Shown here: piece after piece, positions 37,377 to 47,130 of the stretch
Layout: each line of letters starts with the position of its first letter
Position numbering within the stretch: position 1 is the stretch's first letter
Assembly: GCA_028279185.1 (NCBI GenBank)
Contig: JANQSS010000099.1
Location: 62,001-126,000 of the forward strand
Length of the DNA: 64,000 nucleotides
Reading direction: 5' to 3'
Source: Saprospiraceae bacterium
Lineage (GTDB): Bacteria > Bacteroidota > Bacteroidia > Chitinophagales > Saprospiraceae
The notes under the pieces: generated by a model
The model's database searches: none
Told to the model about the DNA's origin: nothing
The model's input: only the letters and a program-made list of their open reading frames with translations
Made by a program: the position numbers and the translations under genes

Positions 37377-37916
37377 ATGCAACATAAAGTTTTTAAATAC
37401 GTCCTTTTTATCATCTGTATGTTGTCCCTTTCATGCTGCAAAAAAGGCAAGAGCCAACATCGCAAAATTGAATTAAGTAATCCAAATTTTAATAAAAAAT
37501 TAGAAAGCCTATTGCGCTTCTCAATTCCCCTTATATCCGTTCACGAACTAAACGACCAAATAGAGGATGTTATAATTATCGACACACGTGAAGAAGGCGA
37601 ATACGAAGTAAGTCACATTCCAGGGGCACAACATGGCGGCTACAAAAATTTTGACATCAACAACTTTGGTGGCCTTCCCAAGCAAAATAAGATCGTCTTA
37701 TACTGTTCGGTTGGATATCGCAGTGAAAAAATCGCGGAGAAAATGAAGGCAGCCGGATTTACAAACGTCTATAATTTATACGGCAGTATTTTTGAATGGG
37801 TTAACTCCGGATATTCCATTGTTGATAGCTCCGGGAAAAAAGCGGATACGATTCATACGTACAGTAAAAAATGGGGGAAGTGGATCGATGATTCTAAAAT
37901 AAAAAAGACATATTGA
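37377..37916 (+). CDS. Rhodanese-like domain lipoprotein
   Basis: A 179-residue protein with a lipoprotein signal (MLSLSCCKKG) and one rhodanese domain (about residues 55-145): IIDTREEGEYEVSHIPGA and the active-site loop YCSVGYRSEKIAEKM with its catalytic cysteine. It may handle sulfane sulfur or act as a redox or binding module in the periplasm. The start is ATG 37377, four bases after the previous stop, rather than the in-frame codon at 37350 inside the decarboxylase gene. Confidence 0.9.
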   Translation: MQHKVFKYVLFIICMLSLSCCKKGKSQHRKIELSNPNFNKKLESLLRFSIPLISVHELNDQIEDVIIIDTREEGEYEVSHIPGAQHGGYKNFDINNFGGLPKQNKIVLYCSVGYRSEKIAEKMKAAGFTNVYNLYGSIFEWVNSGYSIVDSSGKKADTIHTYSKKWGKWIDDSKIKKTY

Positions 37917-37919
37917 TCC

Positions 37920-39062
37920 ATGCAACAATCATGGCTGAATAATCGATGTATACATTTTTTATTTCTATCCTTAGTTGGGTTTCTGTTTATTTACAAATAT
38001 GGCAGCCGGGTATCCGCATATGTTCCTTTCTTGGGGGTTCCCTATTTGGGAATTTTGTATTATCTCATTTTTAAACTCCCCAACGGAATTACCAATGCAC
38101 GGGTCACGAAAATCTTCATTATCGCAACGAACATACTTTGTATTGCCTCGTCTATGATCGCTTTTCAATACATCGACGTTAACAATTTACAAGTAGATCG
38201 GTGGAGCGTGATCACCCATTATTGGGACACTTACTTCGCAGGTAATAACCCGTATTCATCCACTTCTCATATGGGGAATTACTATGGTTCATATCCTTTT
38301 TATTTTATACTATCTCTTCCTTTTTATTTAATTGGTGAAATCGGGTTTGCACCGCTTGCATCTCTCATTTTGTTTCAACTAATCGTGTGGTATTTCACAA
38401 GAAGCTTCGACAAAGTTCTATATGCATTTATTTTGAGTATGGCCTGCCTATGCCTCCCTTACGAAATTGTCACACGCAGCACGCTATTTGCAAATTCAGT
38501 AGCGGTACTCATTGGTGTGTTACTGTTCATCCGAGCATGGCGGAGTGAGAATTTTTGGAAAATTATATTGTCATCATTTTTAGTTGGCCTACTGGTATGT
38601 TCACGTCCCATATACGGACTTGTTTTCCTAATGCTTGGAGTCTATGCGATGCGCTATCATTTTCAGTGGCGGTACGCAATTACCGCGACTGTAGGCTCAA
38701 TCATTGGATTTATAGTTCCTTTTTTACATTTATATTATTTATACCCTACGTCACTCCTGGAATACAATCCTGTGAGCTTCATGACAACACATTTTGTACC
38801 AACCTACTTCTATGGAATATACTTAGTCGTTTCCATATTTATTTCTCTTTCAATCAAAAAATGGGAGGACATAGTTGGCGCATCGGCCTTATTTTTATTT
38901 TTTGTCGTCTTTTGTTACGCTTTACTTTACATAATCACTGAGGGTTGGAATGATGCAATTTTCATGCATCATATTGACATATCCTATTTCTTTATGCCCA
39001 TTCCGTTTATCGTTTTAATCCTACTGAAACCCTGGCGGCCAGCTGCGAATATTGAGCGTTGA
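37920..39062 (+). CDS. Polytopic membrane protein, GT-C/DUF2029-like
   Basis: A 380-residue protein with ten or more membrane helices. An early extracytoplasmic loop carries DRWSVITHYWDTYFAGNNPYSST, similar in placement to the acidic catalytic loop of GT87/GT-C mannosyltransferases, and SRPIYGLVFL resembles the internal motif of those proteins. Family assignment is tentative. It begins three bases after the rhodanese stop and so belongs to the same transcript. Confidence 0.6.
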   Translation: MQQSWLNNRCIHFLFLSLVGFLFIYKYGSRVSAYVPFLGVPYLGILYYLIFKLPNGITNARVTKIFIIATNILCIASSMIAFQYIDVNNLQVDRWSVITHYWDTYFAGNNPYSSTSHMGNYYGSYPFYFILSLPFYLIGEIGFAPLASLILFQLIVWYFTRSFDKVLYAFILSMACLCLPYEIVTRSTLFANSVAVLIGVLLFIRAWRSENFWKIILSSFLVGLLVCSRPIYGLVFLMLGVYAMRYHFQWRYAITATVGSIIGFIVPFLHLYYLYPTSLLEYNPVSFMTTHFVPTYFYGIYLVVSIFISLSIKKWEDIVGASALFLFFVVFCYALLYIITEGWNDAIFMHHIDISYFFMPIPFIVLILLKPWRPAANIER

Positions 39063-39200
39063 AGAAGCTACATAAGTAATGTTGTATGCTTTGAGCATGG
39101 AATTAACTTCTTTAGCTGAATAACAAACTTACTTATCCAAACTCGCCGGTGAAAAGTGGTTGGCAAACTAGTGAAGCAAAACAATATGAAACATGAGTTC

Positions 39201-39227
39201 ATTTAGAAGAACAATGGTCTTCTAAAT
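39201..39227. terminator. Stem-loop between convergent genes
   Basis: ATTTAGAAGA and TCTTCTAAAT are perfect ten-base inverted repeats around the loop ACAATGG. It lies between the convergent membrane-protein and acyl-CoA dehydrogenase genes and could end transcription from either side. There is no long T-run. Confidence 0.45.
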
Positions 39228-39275
39228 CAAAATTCCAGGATTTGCGATGGCAAACAGAAATTATAGTTAATCTTT

Positions 39276-39296
39276 GACTAGACGTAAAGTCTAGTC
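39276..39296. terminator. Stem-loop overlapping the acyl-CoA dehydrogenase stop codon
   Basis: GACTAGAC and GTCTAGTC are perfect eight-base inverted repeats around GTAAA. The hairpin includes the last codons and the stop of the dehydrogenase gene. It may act with the nearby 39201-39227 hairpin at the 3' end of this transcript. Confidence 0.4.
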
Positions 39297-40432
39297 TTAA
39301 CAATCTGCCTTGAAATTACTATACGTTGGATTTCCGAGGTACCCTCGTATATCTGCGTGATTTTTGCGTCACGCATGAGGCGTTCAACATGGTATTCTTT
39401 CACATATCCATATCCACCATGAATCTGAACCGCTTCGACCGTATGCTTCATGGCCGCTTCCGAAGCCGCGAGCTTAGCCATACTAGCGGCCGTGAGATAG
39501 TCTTTTCCCGCATCCTTAAATTGTGCAGCACGATATACGAGCAATCGAGCCGCTTCGATGTCAGTAGCCATATCCGCTAACTTAAATGCTATGGCCTGAT
39601 GTTTCGCGATCGGTTTGCCAAAGGCCTCGCGTTCTTTTGCATAGGCAACACTGAGTTCGTATGCTCCTGCGGCGATACCAAGAGCCTGGGCACCAATTCC
39701 AATTCGCCCACCGGACAGAACCTTCATTGCAAACTTAAATCCGAAACCATCTTCTCCGATGCGATTCTCCTTTGGTACTTTTACATCGGTATACATAATC
39801 GTATGTGTATCAGACGCTCGTATTCCGAGTTTATCTTCCTTGGCTCCTATGTTCACACCTTCCCACTCGGTGTCAACGATGAATGCATTTATACCTCGAT
39901 GACCTTTTTCTTCATGTGTCTGTGCGATTACGAGATGTATGCGTGATGTGCCTCCATTCGTAATCCAGTTTTTGGTTCCATTCAACAAATAATGATCACC
40001 CATGTCAATCGCTTTTGTGCGTTGACTTGTAGCATCGCTGCCCGCCTCTGGTTCGGAAAGACAGAATGCCCCAATATATTCCCCGGTGGCTAATTTGGTT
40101 AAATATTTCTGTTTTTGCTCTTCAGTTCCATACTCCTCCAGTCCCCAACAAACCAGTGAATTATTCACCGACATGGCAACTGAACAAGAGGCGTCAATTT
40201 TCGATATTTCTTCGATGGCCAGGACATAAGACATCGAGTCCATGCCACCTCCATTGTACTTAGGGTCTACCATCATGCCCATGAACCCAAGTTCTCCCAT
40301 TTTTCTGACTTCTTCCTTTGGATAGCGCATTTCGCGATCTCTATCGATGACGCCGGGTTTGAGCTCCAATTGCGTGAAATCGCGTGCTGCGGCCTGCACT
40401 GCCAACTGCTCTTCGGTGAGTTGAAAGTTCAT
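39278..40432 (-). CDS. Acyl-CoA dehydrogenase
   Basis: A 384-residue FAD enzyme that introduces the alpha-beta double bond in acyl-CoAs (beta-oxidation or branched-chain amino-acid breakdown). Evidence: FCLSEPEAGSDATSQRT and NGTKNWITNG (FAD and substrate binding), DKLGIRASDT, YAKEREAFGKPI, and the catalytic-base segment IYEGTSEIQRIVISRQ. Length is that of short-chain-type enzymes. Chain-length preference cannot be read by eye. It is a single gene. Confidence 0.94.
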   Translation of the reverse strand: MNFQLTEEQLAVQAAARDFTQLELKPGVIDRDREMRYPKEEVRKMGELGFMGMMVDPKYNGGGMDSMSYVLAIEEISKIDASCSVAMSVNNSLVCWGLEEYGTEEQKQKYLTKLATGEYIGAFCLSEPEAGSDATSQRTKAIDMGDHYLLNGTKNWITNGGTSRIHLVIAQTHEEKGHRGINAFIVDTEWEGVNIGAKEDKLGIRASDTHTIMYTDVKVPKENRIGEDGFGFKFAMKVLSGGRIGIGAQALGIAAGAYELSVAYAKEREAFGKPIAKHQAIAFKLADMATDIEAARLLVYRAAQFKDAGKDYLTAASMAKLAASEAAMKHTVEAVQIHGGYGYVKEYHVERLMRDAKITQIYEGTSEIQRIVISRQIVKTRLYV

Positions 40433-40640
40433 ATACTATTCGTTTTAATCTTCTTGAAAGAGTGCACAAAGATACGCATCAGGAAGTTGAAAGCGTGATT
40501 TGACTCAGCCATTTTGCAAGGGCGGACATCACCGTTTCGGTCTGCGAAGAGCTTTTAACAATTGATCCAACAATGAACAAACCGTACAACCAAAAATAAC
40601 CATGCGGATACCTAAAAATGATGTATTTCACGCGGGCATA

Positions 40641-40683
40641 GTGGCTGTCGATTGAGTGGGCTGCTCACTAAATCGACAGCCAC
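40641..40683. terminator. Long inverted repeat downstream of the DUF3137 gene
   Basis: GTGGCTGTCGATT (40641-40653) pairs perfectly with AATCGACAGCCAC (40671-40683); the inner TGAG/CTCA can extend the stem. It begins five bases past the stop of the minus-strand DUF3137 gene, where a transcription terminator is expected, though no T-run follows. The rest of the 256-bp gap to the dehydrogenase gene holds nothing I recognise. Confidence 0.55.
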
Positions 40684-40688
40684 CTGAT

Positions 40689-41669
40689 TCACGCATCTTT
40701 AATTTTATCATCATCCTCCAGATCAAGTCTTAAAGAACGATTTTCAAGTACAAATTTTTCGGTCCGCAACTCAAGCCTTTCCTGAACTTCTTGCTTTTCC
40801 AAATTTTGGATAAATGATTCTGCGATAAACAGCAACGTATTTAATTGCCGGCCAACATTATCAAAATACTCTTCCCGATCGAAGCTAGTACCTACATCTA
40901 ATTTAGGATCATCCAAAAATTTCATTTCAGAACTCAACATTAAGACCAATTCGTCACCTTGAATATCCACCCGAACATCTCCTTGATGTTTCATTAAATG
41001 ACTTATAAATGGAAAAAACGATTCCATTTCGTGTTCGAATTTCCTCTCATTGTTTGTCGTAAAATAAAATCCAAATTCTTTATTCTGCTTGAACGACCCA
41101 AACAACTGTTTTAAAATTCCCAATCGACTTTGAATTTTTGCTGTAGGAAAACTTTTGTCCGGGATTTTCAATCGGAATAGTAGACCCTTAAAAACAGTAG
41201 TCGTGCTTTTATCATTTTGATTCGTTAAGTGCATCTCAGAAATGTAGTATTTCGTCCCTGAAATTACACCAGATATTACGTCTTCTTCTTTATAGTGATC
41301 TGCAGAAATAAGCTTGGAAGCCTTAATGATGTTTTTTCCAAGATGACCTTTTGGGCGGTATTTATACTCGACACTTGGATGAAATTCATCCATAAACGAA
41401 CCAATAATTTCACTTTTCAGTTGATACTTCAGCTCATTAAAAGGCGAATGTATCTTTTCATAATATATGAGACCACAGATTACGGCGGCCAAGCCACCAA
41501 ACACAAAGAGGCCAATTGGCGACTTCACCAAGGCCAGTGCACTTAGTCCGACAATAACAGGTATTAGAATTAACCAAGGGGTAATTTTCTTGCTTTTATC
41601 AGAAAGGACCTTCCGCGAAGATTCCAAATGATCGATATTAATATCTGCATTCTTTTTGTCGCCTGTCAC
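40689..41669 (-). CDS. DUF3137 family membrane protein
   Basis: A 326-residue protein with two adjacent membrane helices (about residues 30-72) and a large soluble C-terminal domain. The phrases EEDVISGVISGTKYYISEMHLT and FKGLLFRLKIP match DUF3137. These proteins are often encoded next to LemA, which is not present here; instead a small membrane protein gene lies nine bases upstream. Function unknown. Confidence 0.82.
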   Translation of the reverse strand: MTGDKKNADINIDHLESSRKVLSDKSKKITPWLILIPVIVGLSALALVKSPIGLFVFGGLAAVICGLIYYEKIHSPFNELKYQLKSEIIGSFMDEFHPSVEYKYRPKGHLGKNIIKASKLISADHYKEEDVISGVISGTKYYISEMHLTNQNDKSTTTVFKGLLFRLKIPDKSFPTAKIQSRLGILKQLFGSFKQNKEFGFYFTTNNERKFEHEMESFFPFISHLMKHQGDVRVDIQGDELVLMLSSEMKFLDDPKLDVGTSFDREEYFDNVGRQLNTLLFIAESFIQNLEKQEVQERLELRTEKFVLENRSLRLDLEDDDKIKDA

Positions 41670-41678
41670 AATATTTAT

Positions 41679-41927
41679 TTAATAGAATCTAAAAACTACA
41701 TACATAAAAATAACCTCTACAAGCAAACTGATGACATAGTCTGTTAGCACATTCCTGGTTCTATGTTTCAATTTTATCAATTGAGCGAAGAGTTTTCTTG
41801 TCAGGTTTAATAAATAATAAAAAATGGCACCAATCCATTCATTGAAATAAAAAGTAGCTTCTGTTTCGTTTATGGTTTCAAAAGCATTTTTCATTTGGTT
41901 TTCTGTGCCACCTTTTTCTTCTTTCAT
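41679..41927 (-). CDS. Small hypothetical membrane protein
   Basis: An 82-residue product with a charged N-terminus, a first hydrophobic segment (WIGAIFYYLLNL) and a second near the C-terminus (VISLLVEVIFMYVVFRFY). I do not recognise a family. The support is its position nine bases before the DUF3137 gene on the same strand and an otherwise unexplained gap. It could be a non-gene. Confidence 0.45.
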   Translation of the reverse strand: MKEEKGGTENQMKNAFETINETEATFYFNEWIGAIFYYLLNLTRKLFAQLIKLKHRTRNVLTDYVISLLVEVIFMYVVFRFY

Positions 41928-42034
41928 GACTTTAACAAAACAACGTAATTACTTGTCAAATTCCCATATCAGCAGATGTAAATAGCGGATTGACGGTTAT
42001 TAGTCGAAGATCTACTAATACAATCACCTCTTCA

Positions 42035-42346
42035 TCAGCCTTCATCCACAACTTGCATCAATGTTCTAAAGGCCAGAACCCGGTCACCATATCGTTCTAA
42101 ATGATCCCGCTGCAGGTTGGTCGCAAATTGATTTTGATAGGTAGTAAGACGATTCATGTCTAACAATGTATATTGAATTGAATACGTGGGTGCATCACCC
42201 TCTTCCGCAGTCAGCAGACGACTCATGCGATAAGATTCAAAGAGACCTGTCTTCATGACATCGGGTATATGAATCGCCCTCATCCACTTGGTCCAGTCAT
42301 CATGCACTTCCTCATCTACGCGCAGTGTCACATTATATACTATCAT
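42035..42346 (-). CDS. DUF4286 family protein
   Basis: A 103-residue cytoplasmic protein typical of Bacteroidota: MIVYNVTLRVDEEVHDDWTKW, HIPDVMKTGLF, YSIQYTLLDM and the closing DRVLAFRTLMQVV define DUF4286, probably a ferredoxin-like dimeric barrel. Function unknown. ATG 42346 gives the family N-terminus; 42373 adds nine residues without resemblance. It is divergent from the oxoacid dehydrogenase E2 gene. Confidence 0.88.
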   Translation of the reverse strand: MIVYNVTLRVDEEVHDDWTKWMRAIHIPDVMKTGLFESYRMSRLLTAEEGDAPTYSIQYTLLDMNRLTTYQNQFATNLQRDHLERYGDRVLAFRTLMQVVDEG

Positions 42347-42393
42347 CGCTAATTGTTTTGATAAAAGTAACAAGGCACTTAGAGCAAATTGGC

Positions 42394-42401
42394 TATTTTT
42401 G
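42394..42401 (+). promoter_or_regulatory. -7 promoter element of the E2 gene
   Basis: TATTTTTG fits TAnnTTTG and lies 29 bases before ATG 42431. No TTG is at the ideal -33 spacing. It sits just downstream of the TTG at 42389 that opens the frame, so that codon is not the start. Confidence 0.45.
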
Positions 42402-42430
42402 ACGACTATTTTTTAAAAACAATTGCGCAT

Positions 42431-43654
42431 ATGTCTGTAGTTGAAATGCGGGTTCCAACAATCGGAGAATCCATTACTGAAGTTACCTTGTCTTCCTGGC
42501 TTAAACCGAATGGCAGCATAGTCAAACTAGACGAACCAATCTGCGAATTCGAGTCGGACAAAGCAACACTAGAATTTCCTGCCGAGGCTGCCGGAAAACT
42601 GGAATGGGTTGCAAGCGAAGACGACGACTTAGAGATCGGTGCTTTGGTCGCACGTATTGACACAACGGCTGCAGCTTCGAGCAATGATGAAACATCGACT
42701 ACAGCGGATAACGCCGTTGAACAACCCAAAGCCAGTGCTGAACCGGCAAAGAAAGTCGAACATGCATCTCCAGCGGCGGCTAAGATTTTACGTGAAAAAA
42801 ATGTAGATCCGGCCACCTTATCGGGTAGTGGGAAAGATGGACGTATCACCAAAGCGGACGCCTTACAAGTCCAAAAAGCTATTGAAACTGAAACAAAATC
42901 GACTCATGAATCTTCAGAGGTTGGGGACGGAATTGTTCAACCAACTTCATTCAGCAGAGATACGACACGAAAAAAAATGAGCCGCATGCGGCGCACAATT
43001 GCCAAGCGGCTTGTTTCTGCAAAGAATTCGACTGCTATGCTGACAACCTTCAATGAGGTTGATCTTACTGAAATCAAGAAAATCAGAAAGCAGCATCAAG
43101 AAAAATTCATTGACAAACACGGCATCAAACTCGGTTACATGTCATTTTTCTCAAAGGCCTGTGCAATCGCCCTAATGGAGATGCCTGATGTCAATGCTCG
43201 TCTTGATGGGGACTACTTAGTGCACCACGACTACGCCGATATTTCAATTGCGATCTCGACACCAGATGGTCTTGTTGTACCACCAGTTCACAATGTCGAA
43301 TCCTTGAGTCTTGCTGAAATTGAATTAAAAATCAAAGATCTAGCGATCAAGGCGCGAAATGGAAAGTTAACCTTGGAGGAAATGCAAGGTGGAACATTCA
43401 CAATAACAAATGGGGGTATTTTCGGGTCTATGATGAGCACACCCATACTCAACGAGCCTCAATCCGCGATATTGGGTATGCATGCCATCCTTGATAGACC
43501 AGTCAACGTCAATGGACAAATAGAACTCCGGCCAATGATGTATCTAGCTATGTCGTATGATCATCGAGTCATCGATGGCAGCTCATCCGTCACTTTTCTG
43601 GTGAAAGTGAAAAATCTACTTGAGAATCCGATCAACATGCTGTTGGAAATATAA
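42431..43654 (+). CDS. sucB: 2-oxoacid dehydrogenase E2 (dihydrolipoyl succinyltransferase)
   Basis: The acyltransferase core of a 2-oxoacid dehydrogenase, most likely 2-oxoglutarate dehydrogenase in the TCA cycle. The 407-residue protein has one lipoyl domain with the lipoylated Lys44 (ESDKATLE), an E3-binding domain around residues 110-145 ([27 protein letters not shown]), an Ala/Glu-rich linker, and a catalytic domain ending in SYDHRVIDG (His378, Asp382). ATG 42431 is chosen because [15 protein letters not shown] is the family N-terminus and a -7 element precedes it. The matching E1o (sucA) is not in the window. Confidence 0.93.
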   Translation: MSVVEMRVPTIGESITEVTLSSWLKPNGSIVKLDEPICEFESDKATLEFPAEAAGKLEWVASEDDDLEIGALVARIDTTAAASSNDETSTTADNAVEQPKASAEPAKKVEHASPAAAKILREKNVDPATLSGSGKDGRITKADALQVQKAIETETKSTHESSEVGDGIVQPTSFSRDTTRKKMSRMRRTIAKRLVSAKNSTAMLTTFNEVDLTEIKKIRKQHQEKFIDKHGIKLGYMSFFSKACAIALMEMPDVNARLDGDYLVHHDYADISIAISTPDGLVVPPVHNVESLSLAEIELKIKDLAIKARNGKLTLEEMQGGTFTITNGGIFGSMMSTPILNEPQSAILGMHAILDRPVNVNGQIELRPMMYLAMSYDHRVIDGSSSVTFLVKVKNLLENPINMLLEI

Positions 43655-43660
43655 AATTGA

Positions 43661-44164
43661 ATGACATTACAAGATTGCTTTGATCTCCTATCGGCAAACC
43701 CGACAATCATAATTTTCTTTTTCTGTGCTGTACCCTTGACGGCAGTGCTGGCCTGTGAACTCGACAGAGGAGATAGCCATATATCACCATGGAAGTATCT
43801 CTATGCCACACTTGTCTATCTCGTATCAATTCCGGGCCTTTTTGCAGTGGTATTGAATATTTATTTAATCGTATTCGAAGGTCGAAGCATCATGCGTATC
43901 AACATATTTACGCAGATTCTTCCTATACTTTCCATGCTTTTAACCTTATACATCATCAAAAAAAATGTCGACCTGGATCAGATCCCTGGTTTTGACAAGC
44001 TATCTGGCCTTATGCTTATCATATTTGCGTTTATGGCTATCTTTTGGATACTCGATAAAACGCGGATTGTAGCCTTCACTCATTTTCCGTTTTACTATAT
44101 CATTATTCTCTTTGTAGCCCTTGTGCTCATGGGCGTATACGGGCTGAAGCGATTGAGGTCATAA
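43661..44164 (+). CDS. Hypothetical membrane protein
   Basis: A 167-residue protein with four membrane helices (about residues 15-32, 42-68, 80-98, 112-130, with a fifth near 138-160). The connecting segment GDSHISPWKYLYATLVYLVSIPGLFAV resembles an unnamed family I associate with Bacteroidota genomes, but no function is known to me. It follows the E2 gene by six bases and precedes bamA, so it may be transcribed with E2. Confidence 0.7.
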   Translation: MTLQDCFDLLSANPTIIIFFFCAVPLTAVLACELDRGDSHISPWKYLYATLVYLVSIPGLFAVVLNIYLIVFEGRSIMRINIFTQILPILSMLLTLYIIKKNVDLDQIPGFDKLSGLMLIIFAFMAIFWILDKTRIVAFTHFPFYYIIILFVALVLMGVYGLKRLRS

Positions 44165-44223
44165 CAATGCCAGGTTGTCCGCTAAACCGCGCACAAACAT
44201 TAACATCTTCGGCAATCAACACC

Positions 44224-44231
44224 TATATTTG
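44224..44231 (+). promoter_or_regulatory. -7 promoter element of bamA
   Basis: TATATTTG is a perfect TAnnTTTG, 39 bases before the GTG at 44271. It lies downstream of the TTG at 44175, which opens the longer frame, and supports the shorter BamA. No clear -33 TTG at standard spacing. Confidence 0.45.
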
Positions 44232-44270
44232 CGCGTTCGTTTACAAGTTGAACATTTTCAAACTGACAAC

Positions 44271-46979
44271 GTGGTAAAAGCACTCTTCAAATCAATATTA
44301 TTTTTTGCCTTTACATGCCTCATCGGCACCACTGTTTTAGGGCAGGTCGATAGTCTTCCATTGATCGATTACAGTAAGGAACAATCCTTTGAAATCGGAA
44401 AACTTGAAGTTGTGGGCGCTGAATATAGCGATGAAAACGCATTAATAGGTGTTTCAGGGCTGAAGGTCGGGAACGTAATCAAGATACCTGGTCGCGCAAT
44501 TCCTGATGCAATCAAGTCAATATACAACCTGAGTCTCTTTACAGAAGTGGACATCGTTGCAACTCAGACCATTGGTGAAGTGATGTTTCTTGAAATTCGG
44601 GTGAAGGAACGCCCAAGATATCTGACGCATACATTTAGAGGAGTCAAAGAAAGTGATCACAAAGATTTGACTGCTGTAGTCGAACGTCATTTGCGAAGAA
44701 GTTCCATTCTCACGGAAAACAACAAGCGTAATATAATTCGTGGGATGCAAGCCTATTTTGAGGAGAAAGGTTACCTGGATACAGAAGTAAATGTAATTGA
44801 AGAGCCCTTTCCAAAACGGGTCAATGCCGTAAGGCTTATTTTCGACATAAATCGCAATAGACGCGTAAAAATTGCGAAAGTCGAAATCAACGGCAATGCG
44901 CAGACAGATAAAAAATATTTAAACCGAAAATTGACAGATGCAAAGCTTCGTCGTAAACTGAAGAACACAAAGCGCAAAGGACGAATTTTCAGTAAATCAA
45001 AATATGTCAAGTCCGATTATCAAGACGATAAAAAAGCGCTAATTAATTATTACAATACACTCGGTTTACGAGATGCGGAAATTACGCATGATACGGTTTA
45101 TCGAAATGAAAAAGGAGATCTTGTCATTTCACTAGATATTAACGAGGGCAGTCAATATTATTTTAGAAATATAACCTGGGAAGGAAATACGATATACCCA
45201 GATGTGACACTAGCGACAGTACTAGGTATAGAAAAAGGTGATGTTTATAATCCTGAATTACTCGATAAGCAATTACGCTTCAGTCAGGATAGCCGCGATG
45301 TAAGTGCACTGTATATGGATGAAGGTTATTTGTTTTTTCAAATAGAACCTATTGAGACAAGTATTGAAAATGACTCCATTGATCTTGAGATGCGCATTTA
45401 TGAAGGTCCTCAAGCAACTATCGATAAAGTTGAAATTGTGGGAAATGATCGCACTCACGAACACGTCATTCGTCGGGTTTTGCGGACAAATCCAGGAGAA
45501 AAATTTTCACGTACAAATATTCTTCGTTCACAGCGTGAGATATTAAATCTGGGCTATTTTGATCCGGAACAACTACAGATGAATACTCCAGTGAACCAGG
45601 CACAGGGTACGGTGGATATCGAATACGTATTGGCGGAGCGGCCTTCCGATCAACTCGAATTATCTGCTGGTTATAATGGTTCTGCAGGATTATTGGGTAC
45701 AATTGGTGTCACATTTAATAATTTTTCTTCGAGGCGCATGCTCGAAAAAGGTGCCTGGCGTCCTGTACCTATGGGCGATGGGCAAAAATTATCACTTCGA
45801 GGGCAGAGCAATGGTAGCTTCTTTCAGTCTGTAAATTTCTCGTTTACGGAACCGTGGTTTGGTGGCAAAAAACCAAACGCCCTTTCACTAGGTGGATTTT
45901 GGACACAACAAGCTATCGGTGGCACTATAAATAAAAATTCTGCCAGCTACGGTGAGTTGCGTGCGCTGGCCGGATATGTGGGGTTAGGAAAGCGGCTTCA
46001 ATGGCCAGATGACTATTTCTTCCTAAATGCCAACTTATACTTCCAAAACTATCGGCTAAGTCAAAATGTGATTGATCCACAAATTACACGGCCAACATTT
46101 TCGTTCCAAGGCCAACCCATATTTAGCGGTAGTTTCAACAATTTTTATTTGGGATTAACAATAGGTCGTTCATCAATCAACGAGCCTTTATTCCCGACTC
46201 GGGGCGCTAAGTTTTCGGTAGCGGCTCAATTGACACCGCCCTATTCGATATTTAAAGATGATAACTTTTATAGTTTATCCGAAGAAGAAAAAGGCGACGT
46301 CATCATCCGAGAAAATTTGAGACGAGGTGACTTTGGACTTCCTCCTCTGACCGAAGCACAGGTTCCTGCTGTATTATTTAATGCCGAGACCGCTAATCGA
46401 TTTAATTTTCTCGAATATCACAAATGGCGGGTAGATGCTGAATGGTATAATCAATTAGCTGGAAAACTTGTATTGCGCTCAGCGGTAAAATTAGGTTACA
46501 TCGGTTATTACAATAAAAATATTGGCGTATCCCCATTCGAACGTTTTCAGCTAGGAGGCGATGGACTCAGCAACCAAAATGCCGGAATTCAGGGTATTGA
46601 TCAAATACGATTACGCGGATATGAAATCGAGCAGGTAGAAGATCGCAACAATGATGGCCGTCCTGATAATACAGAAAATGCCGTTATTTTTAACAAATAT
46701 GAATTTGAACTTCGCTATCCAATATCTACGAATCCAAATTCCACGATTTATGCGTTAACCTTTTTAGAGGGTGGAAATTCCTGGACACGATTCAGTGACT
46801 ATCAGCCGTTCGATTTACGACGGTCTGCGGGGGTTGGACTGCGTGTATTCTTACCTGTTTTTGGACTTATTGGATTTGACTATGGGTGGGGATTTGACAA
46901 ACCTTTCTTAACCCAAAATAATGCGCGCGCTTCCGAGTATGCAAAGTTTGGATTGATCATTGGATTTGAGCCTGATTAA
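44271..46979 (+). CDS. bamA: Outer membrane protein assembly factor BamA
   Basis: The central Omp85 subunit that inserts beta-barrel proteins into the outer membrane. From GTG 44271 the 902-residue precursor starts with MVKALFKSILFFAF, a clean signal peptide ending near VLGQ; the longer frame from 44175 would bury it. POTRA domains occupy about 35-450 (IGKLEVVGAEYSDENAL, KIAKVEINGNAQTD, FRNITWEGNTIYPD, IDKVEIVGNDRTHEH), followed by a 16-strand barrel with the lid-loop motif region (IRLRGYEIEQ) and the closing FDYGWGFD to KFGLIIGFEPD. The long insert with LRRGDFGLPPL is in a barrel loop. Confidence 0.93.
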   Translation: MVKALFKSILFFAFTCLIGTTVLGQVDSLPLIDYSKEQSFEIGKLEVVGAEYSDENALIGVSGLKVGNVIKIPGRAIPDAIKSIYNLSLFTEVDIVATQTIGEVMFLEIRVKERPRYLTHTFRGVKESDHKDLTAVVERHLRRSSILTENNKRNIIRGMQAYFEEKGYLDTEVNVIEEPFPKRVNAVRLIFDINRNRRVKIAKVEINGNAQTDKKYLNRKLTDAKLRRKLKNTKRKGRIFSKSKYVKSDYQDDKKALINYYNTLGLRDAEITHDTVYRNEKGDLVISLDINEGSQYYFRNITWEGNTIYPDVTLATVLGIEKGDVYNPELLDKQLRFSQDSRDVSALYMDEGYLFFQIEPIETSIENDSIDLEMRIYEGPQATIDKVEIVGNDRTHEHVIRRVLRTNPGEKFSRTNILRSQREILNLGYFDPEQLQMNTPVNQAQGTVDIEYVLAERPSDQLELSAGYNGSAGLLGTIGVTFNNFSSRRMLEKGAWRPVPMGDGQKLSLRGQSNGSFFQSVNFSFTEPWFGGKKPNALSLGGFWTQQAIGGTINKNSASYGELRALAGYVGLGKRLQWPDDYFFLNANLYFQNYRLSQNVIDPQITRPTFSFQGQPIFSGSFNNFYLGLTIGRSSINEPLFPTRGAKFSVAAQLTPPYSIFKDDNFYSLSEEEKGDVIIRENLRRGDFGLPPLTEAQVPAVLFNAETANRFNFLEYHKWRVDAEWYNQLAGKLVLRSAVKLGYIGYYNKNIGVSPFERFQLGGDGLSNQNAGIQGIDQIRLRGYEIEQVEDRNNDGRPDNTENAVIFNKYEFELRYPISTNPNSTIYALTFLEGGNSWTRFSDYQPFDLRRSAGVGLRVFLPVFGLIGFDYGWGFDKPFLTQNNARASEYAKFGLIIGFEPD

Positions 46980-47130
46980 ATTCAGACAACGACCAGTTTG
47001 TCTTTGGGGTAGCTTGCTATTAGTTCAGAGTATTGATAATCGGACGGAAATTACATTGAATAGAATAGGGTATTCATAAAATGAAATTTCTATCCTCCAT
47101 TGAACGAAAGCCATGTAGTAATGGGTAGTA

